From NCBI GenBank assembly GCA_030323885.1, contig CM059194.1, forward strand, positions 26,942,363 through 27,006,362: a DNA stretch of 64,000 nt. The letters run 5' to 3'. A program made the translations under genes and the position numbers. The notes below the pieces were generated by a model, which worked only from the letters and a program-made list of their open reading frames with translations, ran no database searches and was not told where the DNA came from. The DNA comes from Branchipolynoe longqiensis. Lineage: Eukaryota; Annelida; Polychaeta; Phyllodocida; Polynoidae. Shown here in pieces: positions 34,190-45,478 of the stretch (position 1 is its first letter; the number at the start of each line of letters is the position of its first letter).

Positions 34190-34325
34190 CCTACTTACCT
34201 GTACTGCCAGGCTAGGTAGCAACAAGTACCACGTTTTAAGTCATTGGTTTGACTCGACTAGTGTTCGAATCCCAAGACCTACCAAAACGGGAGACGGACG
34301 CTTAACTCATTCAGCCATCACATCT
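34190..34325 (-). mobile_element. SINE S1 head (second head type), 3' truncated
   Basis: On the - strand GGCTGAATGAGTTAAGCG (box A region), GGTCTTGGGATTCGAACAC (box B), then GTCGAGTCAAACCAATGAC. The body stops at CAGTAC. Confidence 0.65.
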
Positions 34326-34393
34326 TTTTTTTTTATAACATTTAAATTCTATGGTGGGAATATATTAAATAGTCAACCGAAAGTTTAGAATCT

Positions 34394-34560
34394 CAAGGCC
34401 CGGTCACATACACGTTAGTGGATATAGTTGAACGTAGAGGAGGCTAATGTAGTTGAACGTACCGGCATCCATACTTCTCCAGTACGTTCAACTACGTTCA
34501 ACTACATAAGCCTCCGCTACGTTCAACTACGTCCACTAACGCGTATGTGACCGGGCCTTG
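34394..34560. mobile_element. Short fold-back MITE, 167 bp
   Basis: CAAGGCCCGGTCACATACAC at the left and its near-complement at the right, with inner arms GTAGTTGAACGTA / TACGTTCAACTAC. No clear target duplication. Confidence 0.75.
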
Positions 34561-34717
34561 ACTGTCTGTGCTGCCTGGTACTAGTGAAACACCCAACATG
34601 ATAGTGTGGATGTTCTTCAATGCTGGGATTGCTAATGGCATCCACACTAATTAATTAGCCTCCTCACCTATTAGTATTAGAGTGAAATAGTGGAGAGATT
34701 ATATATACAGTGTGAGA

Positions 34718-34927
34718 TTTGATTTGATTGGTGGTTGCTTTACGCTGTGTCGGCAGCATAGGCCATATTCACGGCGAGAAATGTTTGTTTTTGTTCAAAC
34801 CATCGCTTTTACATGTAAAAGCATACAATCAAATTTGTGTCAATGGACACTTGTGAATTTTGTAAACTCACAATCATATAGCTAAATAAAAGTCTAAATG
34901 ATAGTATTATTCACTGATGAATGGTTA
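34718..34927 (-). mobile_element. LINE 3' tail, 5' truncated
   Basis: GATTGGTGGTTGCTTTACGC through CTTTTACATGTAAAAGC to TTCACTGATGAA, matching 54859-55070. Confidence 0.8.
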
Positions 34928-34984
34928 CCTCTATGAAATATAACTAGATAAGATAAGATATTTATTTATTTCCACATGATCATT

Positions 34985-35257
34985 GTACATACGACTACAA
35001 GCTGATATTTATATCAGTAATGCTTCGCATGAAAAAAGGAGAAAGCAGAAGTACAATACTTATGAGGTGCTTTCCCCAGTTAAAAATAACATATATATAT
35101 ATATACATTGCTGATACAATAAAAATAATAAATTTTAAAATTGAAAGTAGAAAGTATATTAACATTACCTTTAATACTGTGAATGACATTTCCTTGTTAA
35201 TACACTAGACTACTATGTATTTTCACTCTGATGAAGCTCAAAGTTGAAACATGTTTA
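34985..35257 (+). repeat. Interspersed element with hammerhead-like motif
   Basis: The first half shares about 100 bp with 14350-14470 in reverse. The second half ends with CTCTGATGAAGCTCAAAGTT then GAAACATGTTTAGAC. It may be a Penelope-like or other retroelement end. Confidence 0.4.
35228..35250 (+). ncRNA. Partial hammerhead-like core (weak)
   Basis: CTGATGA, a stem II AGCT/AGTT (one G-U pair) with a three-base loop, then GAAAC fit the conserved hammerhead core. I cannot find a convincing stem I and an NUH cleavage site upstream, so activity is doubtful. Similar cores are known in Penelope-like elements. Confidence 0.25.
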
Positions 35258-35670
35258 GACTTGATTGATTGATTGATTGTTGGTTGCTTTACACCATGTT
35301 GGCAGCATAGGCCATATTCACGGCAAGAACTGTTTGTTTTTTATTCAAACCATCGCTTTTACATGTAAAAGCAGACAATCAATTATGTGCCAATAGACAC
35401 TCATTAAATTACAAAGCTCACAATTATATATTTGTGGCCAAGGGAAATAAATTCCACTAAAATATTTTTAAGTTTTATTACTAATTGATAGAATTTATTT
35501 AGTCAACTATATGAGGTGGTACAGACAAGCTGCCCTCAAAAAGGCTCAAATGTTTTCTTGTTTTACTTTACTAAAAAGGTCATGCATACTGTCTGCAGTT
35601 TAAAATTGTTGGCGCAAGGCCAAATAAATCAACACAACTTAGTCAAATTTGTTTTAGCGTCAATGTTTAG
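35258..35670 (-). mobile_element. LINE 3' end, 5' truncated
   Basis: Four TGAT tail units, then GTTGGTTGCTTTACACCATG, the ACATGTAAAAGC palindrome, and the end of ORF2 (CCCTCAAAAAGGCTCAAATG). It is the same subfamily as 44143-44806 (TTTGTGGCCAAGGGAAA). Confidence 0.8.
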
Positions 35671-35939
35671 ACTCAGGGGTCATGACTTGTATATGAAGGT
35701 TATAAGGAAGCAGTTCACTACAATGACAGAGTATCAGAACTTCAGGATGTCCACATGGAAGTTATCACTAAGCTTCCTTTGAATGCTATTGAATCGGAAA
35801 CCCTTTAGCCTTTATAACTTGATTAATTGCATCTACCGCTTCCTTGAATAGGGTTCTTTCAGCTCCAATTCAATAGGTAGAGATTGATCATTCTCTAAGC
35901 AATAAAGCATGCATGCTATGGCTGTTCTTAGCAGTTCTA

Positions 35940-36250
35940 AGTTTGTTTGTTGGGGTTTTACATCCTGGCAACATCTAAGGTCATATCAGAATTCAGTAGT
36001 GACCTGCGACAGTGCACACTCATGTCGACTTCATAGTGCTGCCCCAGTGGGAGACCAGGCTGCTGGTCCCATGACCCAATTTCCCACTTGGTCATATTAT
36101 CCCAATACTGAGCTAACAAGTCCTCGCCCTATGGCAAGCATCAGGCTTGGTAGCAAGGAATATCAATTTTGTAAGTCATTGGTTTGACTCGGCCAGGATT
36201 CGAACTCGCGACTTTCCGGATGGGAAGCCCGCGCTCTTACCGATTCGGCA
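35940..36250 (-). mobile_element. SINE S1, near full length, Arg-like head
   Basis: - strand head at 36185-36250 (TTGCCGAATCGGTAAGAGCG, box B AGTTCGAATCC), body, and CCAGGATGTAAAACCCC tail. Confidence 0.8.
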
Positions 36251-37109
36251 ATAGCAGTTCTAAGTGAAATGCAGTTGATATTTCTTAAATCTGAATATTC
36301 TGTAAAGATATAACAAAAATTCATGAATGTAAGGAATTCAAGTTGAAACCAGGTGAATAAGCTTTAATAGTATCTGATTACATAACCGCTATATCTTTTA
36401 ACAGGGTGTGTCTTCGTTTGTTTTTGTTTGTTTGTTGGGGGTTTTGGTGGGACTAGCAGAGTTTGTCTTTATCTGCAATACCAGATGGCTAAGGGCTTCT
36501 GGTATTTGCTTCCCATGGAACAGGTCATACAATCGATCCTCAAATTGTGGTATATCGATTCCCAACAGAGTCAAAGCAAAAACTTACAAAATGTTTAAAT
36601 TGATACTTGTTGCTCAGGTGGGTACTGCAGGTATTGCAGGTATTGCAATACCTACACCCCTGCCTTGCAGAGTTGTAAACCACTGCCTTCTGGTACAGGT
36701 TCTTGACAGAACCGAAGGCTAAGGAAGCAAACCCTAAACAGAAAATCATGTCACTGAGGAAGCATCAAGGGCAGTTGATGTATGGAACTCCCAACATCTC
36801 CCGACTAGCCACTGCAGGGACAAATAGTTTTGGGCCTACCTGGACATGTGCTTGCTGGTGTGAAACTTCTATTTGCTCCCCGAGAGAGTGCCGCTGGTAA
36901 CTTGCAAAAGCCAGCAGCACTTCAACACTTTTGCAGGCAGCTTTCATGAAATGTACAACCGCACAAAGCGGCAGTCAAGTAATGAATGCAGTCTTTGTCG
37001 CATCACGACCAACAGCATGATGATGATGATGCTCACCATTCCTAGAAGAGGACAAGGACTGATTGGTTCAATGGCGGGATAATGTGATATCATTGTTTGG
37101 AAGACATGA
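36251..37109. other. No recognisable gene
   Basis: 36400-36735 may be a diverged SINE-like piece on the - strand. 37040-37085 has the S1 phrase GGACAAGGACTGATTGGTTC. No coding motif recognised. Confidence 0.4.
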
Positions 37110-38590
37110 TAGTGGGTGGGCGTGCGTGCGTGCGTGTGTGCGTGCGTGTGCGTGCATGCGTGCGTGTGTGTGTGTGTCAGTGACAATGCTTCCACATATG
37201 GATTCGCAGTGTCTTCGCGTTGCGTCGGGTTTCAAATAAACTACGGGCTAAGGTTAGAACCCGATGCAACGCGTTTCGTCGGTCTCTTTGCAAAATGACA
37301 AACTTTGTGTAATATTTTATAAGTCTGGGAGGCCATTTCTAAAAGATCTATTGCCCACACTCGTGATCGCAGCAATTGATATGCCCGCCACCACGCGGCG
37401 ATGGCGTGAACTGCAGATGTTGCGGGTTATTACTTTCACCACACGTGTCATGGCCTGCGAACCAGATATCATTGCACTGTGAGTCACTCTTAGGCGAGCC
37501 GGAGAGTGGGTGGGAAAGGAGACAGGCAGGCGGGCAGGCAGGCAGGTGGGAAGGCAGGCAGGTGGGTGGGTAGCTGGGCAGGTGAGCAGGTGGGAAGGCG
37601 GGCGGGCAGGCAGGTGGGTAGGTGGGAATGCGGGTGGGCAGGCGGGCAGGCAGGCAGGTCTGAAAGCGGGCAAGCAGGTGGGCAAGCGGGCAGGCAGGCG
37701 GGCGGGCAGGTAGGCAGGTGGACAGGCAGGCGGGAAGGCAAGCAGGCTGGGGGGCCGGCAGGCAGGCGGCAAGCAGGCAGGCAGGCGGGCAGGCAGGCGA
37801 GCAGGCAGGCGAGCAGGCAGCCTGTGTAGTGTGGCAGAAAAGGCCAATTGGCTGGATGATACTACCTTTGCCATCATCACACCAAATTAGAATGGCAGGG
37901 AATGTGACAGAGTAGTGAAATAGTACTGAGCAGCTGAGACAAGTGAGAGGGGTGCTGGTGTGTGGGTGTGTGGGTGTGTGGGTGTGTGGGTGCATGGGTG
38001 GGTGCGTGAACCGGGCAGAAGTGGTGTTTGTAAGTGGGTGCGTGTGCAGGTGCGCGTGTGCGTTAATGTGTGTGTGCGTGGGTGCGTGGGTGTGGGTGCG
38101 GGTGTGCGTGTGCGTGTGCGTGGACGGGTGAGTGTGTGTGTAAATGTGTAAGTGAATGGGTACGTGAACACGTGAGTGGGTGAGTCCGGGTGTACGTAAG
38201 TTACCGAATCAGTGACTCACTCACTCACTCACTCACTCACTCATTTACTCAATCAGTCAGTCAGACAGTGTGTGAGTCATTCAGTCAGTCAGTCAGTATG
38301 CAAGTGTGTGAATGAGTGAGTGAGTGTGAGTGAGCCAGTGAACGAGTGAGTCAATGAGTTAGTGAGTCAGGCTCCCAGTCTGTCAGTCAGTCAGTACGTC
38401 AGTCAGTCAGTCAGTACGTCAGTCAGTCAATCAGTACGTCAGTGAGTCAGCGAATGAGTGAATGAGTCAGTCAGTCAGTCACGCAGTCGGCGTATGATTC
38501 AGTCAGTTAGGCAGTATGCGAGTGAGTGAGTGAGTGATAAAGGAGTGAGTGAGTCAGAGAGTCAGTGAGTGAGTAGCTGGGGAGGGGGGG
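37110..38590. repeat. Series of microsatellites and short minisatellites
   Basis: 37110-37180 is GCGTGCGTGTGT; 37500-37820 is GGCAGGCAGGCGGGCAGGCA-type tetramer sequence; 37960-38160 is GGGTGTGT/GTGCGT; 38215-38570 is CACTCACT, CAGTCAGT and GAGTGAGT. The interval 37190-37500 is unique-looking. Long proline/cysteine and glycine/arginine frames come from the repeats. Confidence 0.9.
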
Positions 38591-39464
38591 GGGGCCGAGG
38601 CGATAGAATAAATGTGTAGTCAATAATTAGCTCCTAGTATAATGCTTACTACAGACTGCACAGTCATGCCATGCACCTATCCAAAAAGAAACAATAATCA
38701 TATAGCAACCAAAATGGTCGCCAGACGTAGTTATTTGCTGTTAGTATTTAATTCATGCAATAACTCGTCATATCATATAATAAATATGGGTGTAATAAAC
38801 TAATATATATAAATGCAGTGTTCAGACCAAATTTAGAGTAAGGGGAGGACTACTTTGTTCTCGGCACCCAATGTCAAATTAGCGGAATTGTCGCGGGATA
38901 AACAATTTTGATTAGTAGAGGGATAAATCAAATAAACCATGAAAAATCTCTTCCACTGATGTTTTACTTTTAGTCAGATCACAAGATTTCCAAATTAAAT
39001 GGGATCAGACTAAAATGTTTGACGGCGAATAGTACACCAGACGACAAGTGGGGGGGGACCACAGCTTGCCATATTACATACATAATAAATCACATTCATA
39101 TCTCATAAGTGTCTCGCTCATATTAGATCTATTAATAGTGCAGGAGCTTCTAACTTCTAAGCGATTGGCTTGGTGCTTTTGGTTCTTAGATGGAACCTGT
39201 CTGAATGGGTTTTTAGTTCTCAGATCTGCCGCAGGGGGATTGGGTGGCGCTGGGTGTGAGCCGGGTGAGCAGAAACTGCTGAGTCAACAATGGACAGATT
39301 GGAGTCGGCCCAGAGGAAATAGCGGCGTGAGGGACGCTGAGTGCACAGCCAGTAGGCGGCGGGTGGCGCCATCTGTTGGCGCAAACTGGCGCCATTTATA
39401 TCACTCTCTGCGCATGCGTCGTGTAGTCACAGCAAACACGTGACTTACTCTGGACAAAGCCGTT
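38591..39464. other. No recognisable gene
   Basis: Unique-looking sequence. A 131-residue + frame at 39048-39443 overlaps it but shows no motif I can name. Confidence 0.4.
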
Positions 39465-39507
39465 TGTTCGTTGGTGCTTTATAGCCTAGCGACATCTAAG
39501 GTCATAT
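39465..39507 (-). mobile_element. SINE S1 tail fragment next to a LINE tail
   Basis: TTTATAGCCTAGCGACATC then TAAGGTCATATCATGATTG. It ends exactly where the LINE TGAT tail begins. Confidence 0.55.
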
Positions 39508-39559
39508 CATGATTGATTGATTGATGGTTGCTTTACGCCGTGTTGGAAGCATAGGCCAT

Positions 39560-40345
39560 ATTCATGGCGAGAAATGTTTGTCATGCATGCTGTTTGCAGT
39601 GTACAATTGTTGGTGCAGGGCCATGAAATCCACACAGTTTAATAAAGTGTGTTTTAATGTCAGTGGGGACAGACATCCAATACTTTCAGTGGGAGAAAAA
39701 TGTGTGTTAGCCACGAGTGGCCAATATGGCATCCTGTTTAAACAACCTGGTCGTGTCGCCCTTCCAGGCGACTCTGGGGCAGTCTGTTCATGGAGGGGTA
39801 ATTCTATGGCGTTTGTTATTTGGGTCTTCATCCCATTCGATCTGCCTTAGGTTCCAGATGTATTTTTGAATGGTAGGTTTCAGATCAGAGTGGGGAATAT
39901 GACAATGTTCCAAATGAGCAGTCAGGGCTCGAGTGGCCACTTGATCTGCTCTTTTCATTTCCTGAGATACCTACATGACTGGCCACCCAACATAGGTGAA
40001 TGTCAAATTTTGCTATTGAAAGAGAGTTTAGTTTAATGAGTACTTTAAGTAGTATTGGGTGGTTCAGTTTCCTATTTTTTAAAGCCTGAAGGCAGGAAAA
40101 AGAGTCAGTGAAAATGATGAATTCATGACTGGCTGAGATTTCAACGCGAGTAGGAGTGCTCGTGCCTCAGCAGTAAAGATGGAACTCTGATCTCGAATAT
40201 GCGTACCTAATTCACGTCCGTGGACAACTGCCGCCACAGAGATTCTGTTGTCTGTCTTTGACCCATCAGTGTAAATGGCTAGGTGGGAACTAAAAGCACT
40301 TCGCACATCGATAAAGCTTTCATGATGTGAAAGTGGGTGCATTTG
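39560..40345 (-). pseudogene. ORF2 remnant of LINE copy A (RNase H to zinc motif)
   Basis: The frame shows the RNase H start (YTDGSK, then FTAEARALLLAL) and, after a deletion and a frameshift, the C-terminal zinc region (ECIGCQSPLTLKHTLLNCV). The DSFSCLQAL region is read in other frames. Not functional. Confidence 0.75.
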
Positions 40346-41228
40346 GGGTGAAGGTAGTGGGCTTACCCCAGTCAGCCACTTTAATTCAGTCTGGCATTCA
40401 ATTGTCCTATTGGAGACTTTGGCTGCCGCAGCATAGCTCTTGGTGGTTGGCAAGGGAGTATTCACCTCAGCCAGCCTTCGAGCTTCTGGGTAGCTTAGCT
40501 GCTTTTCAGTTTTGCTCTGCTGAATGAGGGTTTCTTTTTTCCAGACAGGACAGACTTTAGATGGCCATATGGTCAGCCAGGCAATTGGAACATTTTGCCT
40601 GGTTTTGACAACTGGTGTTGTCGTGACCTTTCTGACCGCACTTAAAACAGATGGTTTCGTTTTTGCATCTATCCTTGCCATGACCAAACTTCTGTTATTG
40701 GAAGCACCAAAGTGGGTTTGGAATGAAGTCATTCACACTGAGGTATCCAATTTTCAAATTCTTGGGTGGAAAAGGCTGGCCAAACGTGAGGATATATGCC
40801 CTGTTGTTATGGACTTGTTATCCCTCTTTATAACTATTCGTTGTATGTTTAACACTCCTTGAGACTTGAGCTCATGTGCTATCTAATCCTCATCAACATT
40901 ATCAAGATCTCTAGTCCGGATTACTCCTTTGCTAGAGTTGAGAGTTCGATGAGGAGAGGCCTTGATGCCGACGCCTGCTAACATGCTTGCACATAGCAGA
41001 TTGTCGGCATGCACTTTCTTTGCACACACACTCCACCAGAATATGTCCAGTTTGTAGCTTCTTCACATCTTTAACTGTTCCAGCAATTCCCATAATGCCC
41101 TTGTGAATGGCAAAAGGGGAAAGTTTGGCAACTGATCCCTCGTCATTTAAAGATTCGATCATAATGAACCATGGCCAATCATCAGCGTTCAGACGTGAGT
41201 CCGAATCCGAGTCCGATTTTGTTTCCAT
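40346..41228 (-). pseudogene. ORF1 (Gag-like) of LINE copy A
   Basis: Begins METKSDSDSDS, followed by a compact domain with GIMGIAGTVKDVKKL and HILVECVC, the part equivalent to the N-terminal domain of I-type ORF1. The C-terminal part has the CPVWKKE..Q..KTEKQLSYPEARR motif typical of Jockey/I ORF1 after the zinc knuckles. The frame is broken near 40930-40730 and at its 3' end is fused to RNase H. Confidence 0.7.
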
Positions 41229-41771
41229 GTCTAATAATCGGTTTTTATTTGGCGGGGTTTTGTGTAGCCATATTTAGTTTTTTGGGGTTTGTCATCCTCA
41301 CTCCCCAGCACCACGGAGCCCTCAAAATTGGGGTGTGTAGCACTGTGGTAATGGACAGATACAAACCAGGGATACGAGGATAATATACTCTAGCATGGAG
41401 GCAAAAAAGCATGACCAGTACTAGATTGACCCTAGCCAACGCCTTCTAGGAAGTGAAGAATGACTTGGTGATATATTTTAAAATGAATACAGTTGGTGTA
41501 TGATATAATATATTCATTCTCCTTTAATCTACCTAGGGATTGGCATGACCAGCCGATTAATTGGAACAGGCCAGTCCAACCTCTCATCTAGATGAAGTCA
41601 GGGCCAAAGTGCAGTGTTGGTCCACAAGGAGCCTTAGCCCCTTGCAGTCTTCATGCACCAGGATCCCTTCCTCCACTGACACGAGCCGCGACTCATGGCA
41701 AATGAGTCGCCCCATTTGTCACCTTTTACAATCTGCAAGGGGGTGCAGAGGAACTATTCTAACCCGGTTCC

Positions 41772-42536
41772 ATTGCAACAGGATCATTGCGGGCTACTCC
41801 CGCGAACCTCTCACAGGTGAGTGACTGGAACAGTGACCAGTCGGCTTTGTTCAGCCACCAGCTCGGTTCCTTCCGGTTGGTCGTAATCACGATAGGGAAA
41901 TGGTCACTTCCACAAAGGTCATTCCAGACTCGCCATGAGAGAAGTACAGCAGGAGACACGGTTGCAAAATAGTTATGTCGATTGCAGAGGAGGTCCCATA
42001 CCCAGGATGAACATAAGTATAGGACCCATTATTCAGGAAGCTTAAAGCGCGATTGCTTAGGAAATTCTCAACTCCCCTGCCCTTGCTGTTTATGTTTGCA
42101 CTACCCCACAGGGGGTTGTGTGCATTGAAGTCCACCACTAAAATGTAGGGGGAAGCCAACTGATCCGTTAAAGTTTCTAAATCTTGTGTTGAAAAAATTA
42201 AGTTAAGGGGAATATATATGGAGCATATTATATTGTAATGGTTTTATCCAAACTAATTCGAATGGCTATTGCTTGAAAAGTAGTATTTAAGGTGATGGGG
42301 GTATGTATCATGTCTTCACACACCAGAATGGACGAGCCACCAGTGGCTCGTTCCCCATCTGGTCCATAAGAGTGATACATATTGTAATGTTTTAGGGAAA
42401 TCTGATCAGTAGCCTTTATATATGTTTCTTGTAAGCAAAGGGCAAGAGGGTCAAGCCTCTCACAAAGCAATCGCACTTCATTGAAGTTTGCTCTAAAACC
42501 TCAGCAGTTCCATTGTATTATATGTGTGCCTGTCAT
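41772..42536 (-). pseudogene. ORF2 endonuclease domain of LINE copy B
   Basis: ATG at 42536 begins MTGTHIIQWNC, followed by a TGA in what is normally an Arg codon of the WNCRG motif (likely CpG decay). APE-endonuclease landmarks follow: LCLQETY, DFNAHNPLWG and GSDHFPI, holding the expected Glu, Asp/Asn and Asp/His residues. KADWSLFQS begins the linker towards RT, but the sequence ends there. It would nick target DNA if intact. Confidence 0.78.
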
Positions 42537-42719
42537 ATTGGTGGCGTCACAGGCACACGTCCCACAAGTTTCACCTTGGGGGATATGCTACGGCCGCGGA
42601 TCGGGGGAACCTCAGCCATATCAATATCATGCAGCGCAGAAAACTGATTTCCGGTGGGGATGGGGGATGCGGGGAATCTGCCCCCTTGGGCATACAGCCC
42701 GATAGTTGTCTTTCGTGCA

Positions 42720-43840
42720 CTAAAGTGCTTTTCTTATTGCTTCTTTTTTTCCTTTTTCAATTGTTTTGTGTGTAGAACTTGAAGCTGCCTCTGTCTGAAT
42801 GGAGGCAGATATCATTTCAGATTTTTTTTCAGATGGCTTTACACTCGGACTCTGGGTCAGTGAGTGGACTGTGGGTCTCTCTCCCGACAACCATGTCAAA
42901 TCGGTCTGGCAATCGATTGTCCAGGGTAACGGGCTTTGCCACCATGGCATAGCTCTTGGCAAGTGGTGAAGGGTAAGTCCTTCCATCTGCTTCCGAGCTT
43001 CCGGGTAGCTTATCCGGTTTTCGGTTTTAACCCGCTGGATCTGTTTTTCTTTCATCCAAACAGGACAATCCTTCGACACGGCCATATGGGGACACAGGCA
43101 ATTTGCACATTTTGCCTGGTTCTGACAACCAGTGTTGTTGTGACCCGTCTAGCCACATCAGAAGCAGGTTACCTCATGTTTGCAGTTATCCTTTCCGTGT
43201 CCGTACTTTTGGCATTTAAAACAGTGAAGAGGATTCGGGATAAAAGCATCCATGCCAACACTGAGGTAACCAACTTTAAGGTTTTGGGGCGGCACTGGTG
43301 TACTAAACGTGACAATGTAGGTATTTGTTTTTACTTCCTTACCTTCATTCCGTATAGTTATCCTTCGAATGTTTTGTACACCTTGTGGTTTTGGCTCGAG
43401 TGCGATCTCATCCTCACCGACCTCACTTAGATCTCATTCGGATTACTCCCCTACTAGAGTTAAGGGTATGGTGAGGAGAGGCCTTTATGCTGACACCTGC
43501 CAACGTGTTTGCATGTTGAAGGTTGTCGGCTACAGCCTTCTTTGTACACTCGACCAGAAAATTACCAGACTTAATTTTTATGACCTTTGTGACGGTGCCC
43601 GCTATCCCCTTGTTGCCCTTATCAATGGCAAAACAAGAGTGCCTGGCAGCCGAGTCAGTGAATGCTTGTTTGTTTGTTGTTGTTTTACATCCTAGCAACA
43701 TCTATGGTCATATCAGGATGGGTCAGTGAATGCAATCACAATGAATCGTGAACAATTATTGATCATTATGGGATCATCGTTTTCCGAGTCCGAGTTGTCA
43801 GCCAGCTGTCTTTTCTTTTTTGGGGGGTAGTTGTTTACCA
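42720..43840 (-). pseudogene. ORF1 (Gag-like) of LINE copy B
   Basis: The N-terminal domain (KGNKGIAGTVTKVIKI) is interrupted by a 56-bp SINE insertion at 43666-43721. Downstream, three zinc knuckles are readable between 43230 and 43080: a perfect C-x2-C-x4-H-x4-C, a second with two in-frame stops, and a third variant (CANCLCPHMAVSKDC). The conserved CPVW...SYPEARK block follows. Role: RNA binding and chaperone in I/Jockey LINEs. Confidence 0.75.
43666..43721 (-). mobile_element. 5'-truncated SINE S1 insertion with 12-bp target duplication
   Basis: GTCAGTGAATGC occurs at 43654-43665 and 43722-43733. The insert is the last 56 bp of S1, ending in (TTTG)n on the + strand. This shows S1 moves by target-primed reverse transcription. 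Confidence 0.9.
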
Positions 43841-44142
43841 TATTTGTTTACTCATTTTTCGTCGTCCTTGCTCCCAACCCACCACGGAGTCCTACAAGGG
43901 GATGTTCAGAGCTGCTGTATCCATCAGATGCACACCAGGGATACAAGGGCCGTATACTCAAATAATGAAGCAAAGAAATCTGCAGTGATTACTTGATTGA
44001 CCCATTAGCCACCGCCTTCTAGGAATAGCTTTAGTTCATGGGTTGTGCAATAACCATTTTCACCACAGTAGGTTTGATCTGTTGTGTTTTTGCGAAATAG
44101 CTTACTATCCTAGGGCAAGGTGTGACCAGCCAATTGATGTGG

Positions 44143-44806
44143 TGATTGATTGATTGGTGGTTGCTTTACGCCGTGTCGGCAGTATGGGCCATATGCATGG
44201 CAAGAAATGTTTGTTTTTTGTTCAAACCATCGGTTTTACATGTAAAAGCAGACAATCAATTATGTGCCAATAGACACTCACTAAATCAAAAAGCTCACAA
44301 TCATATATTTGTGGCCAAGGGAAACACATTCCCTTAGAAAAGGAAAAGTTGTATTAATAATTGATAGAATTTATTTAGTAAACTATATGAGGTGGTACAG
44401 TCCAGCTGCCCTCAAAAAGGCTAAAATGTTTTCTTGTTTTACTTTAGTAAAAAGGTCATGCGTACTGTCTGCAGTGTAAAATTGTTGGCGCAGGGCCAAA
44501 AAGTCAACACAACTTAGTCAAATGTGTATGAGTGTCAGCGGGGACTGACACCCAATACATTCAGGGGGGAGCCTCCTCCTTGAGCAGAAAAGCATGTGTA
44601 AGCCATGAGTGGCCAATACAGCAGTGGCTAAGGACCACTTGGTCCCGCCGACCTCCCTCATGAGTCTGTGGTGGTTTTCCCACAGATGGTTCAATTTCTT
44701 TAAGTTTGTTAATGTTTTCATCCCACTCATGTTGCCATTTGGATTTTATGTGGGTGGCTATTAGAGGTTTCAGATCAGAGTGTGGGATTAGACACGGTTC
44801 AATGAA
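44143..44806 (-). mobile_element. LINE copy C, 5' truncated
   Basis: TGAT tail, 3' UTR, and ORF2 end with the PPECIGCQSPLTL zinc motif. It breaks at the sequence coding PHSDLKPL. The ORF2 version resembles the + strand fragment at 50834-51185 more than copy D at 54859. Confidence 0.8.
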
Positions 44807-44921
44807 TGAATGAATAAATGCTTAATGGCATATCAGCACACTAAGGGCTATATAATGCCATCAAAATGTCTTAAAACTGGTTAAACAGTCCAATGTGCTT
44901 TAAAAACGATAAAACTAAGGC
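44807..44921 (-). mobile_element. T2 retroposon tail, second copy
   Basis: Matches 7192-7320: CAATGAATGAATGAATAAAT, then the common 100 bp ending AAAACTAAGGCAG. Confidence 0.7.
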
Positions 44922-45040
44922 AGCACCAGGATCCCTTCCTCCACCGACACGAGTTGCGACTCATGGCAAATGAGTCGCCACAATTGTCGCCTTTTACGAT
45001 CTGCAAGGGGGTGCAAGGGAACTATTCTACCCCGGTTCCC
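44922..45040 (-). mobile_element. LINE 5' terminal fragment
   Basis: CACCAGGATCCCTTCCTCCA and GGCAAATGAGTCGCC match the first 120 bp of LINE copy A (41650-41771). It probably belongs to copy B. Confidence 0.65.
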
Positions 45041-45324
45041 CAAGGGGGAGGGGAGAGAAGGGGGGGCGCCCTAAATAACTCCTAGAGAATATGTTGTTTC
45101 AAGCTATACAAATTAGGACTAGCATCATACAGTGTGTATTTGCTCATAATAATTGTGAATAAGTGAAGTTGTTTTTGTCATGTTAGAACTGCATTAAAAA
45201 TCACCAAAGACCTCATCCAACCATATCACCTCACCCCATCCTGATTTGTTCATGAAGATTCTTGAAGATTTATACTGCCTATCATGAATAAGTCTGAATA
45301 GACTTGTTTTCACCATTAGACAGT

Positions 45325-45478
45325 TTGTCGATAGAAAGCCAGAGCCTACACTTTTACTGACCCGAGAGTTTTTTAAGCTCCCACACCACATAGACATGCT
45401 ATGAGAACAACTGGCCTTTGATGATGCTGTAAGTTGATTGGACCTTAGATGTTGCTAGGATGTAAAACAACAACAAAT
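45325..45478. mobile_element. S3 SINE body joined to an S1 tail
   Basis: 45325-45440 matches the body of 8185-8300 (AGAGCCTACACTTTTACTGA). 45445-45478 is the S1 3' end (ACCTTAGATGTTGCTAGGAT then GTAAAACAACAAC) on the + strand. Confidence 0.55.

Larger units (their letters stand above)
39508..41771 (-). mobile_element. LINE copy A (I/Nimb-like), internally deleted
   Basis: On the - strand: 5' UTR (41771-41229) starting at GGAACCGGGTTAG, ORF1 (41228 down to about 40350), a direct join into the RNase H part of ORF2, the zinc motif and the TGAT tail. Endonuclease and RT are missing. The 3' UTR also has a deletion (39575). The 5' end matches 44922-45040, so it looks like a true 5' terminus. Confidence 0.8.
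41772..44140 (-). mobile_element. LINE copy B, 3' truncated where copy A begins
   Basis: Contains part of the 5' UTR (44140-43860), ORF1 (about 43840-42720) and the endonuclease part of ORF2 (42536-41772), then stops exactly at the 5' terminus of copy A. The 5' UTR is separated from its first 120 bp (44922-45040) by copy C and a T2 fragment. Confidence 0.75.

Noticed and set aside
37317..37995. Proline/cysteine/leucine-rich frames of up to 215 residues
   Set aside because: They read a GGCAGGCAGGCG repeat, and comparable frames exist on both strands.
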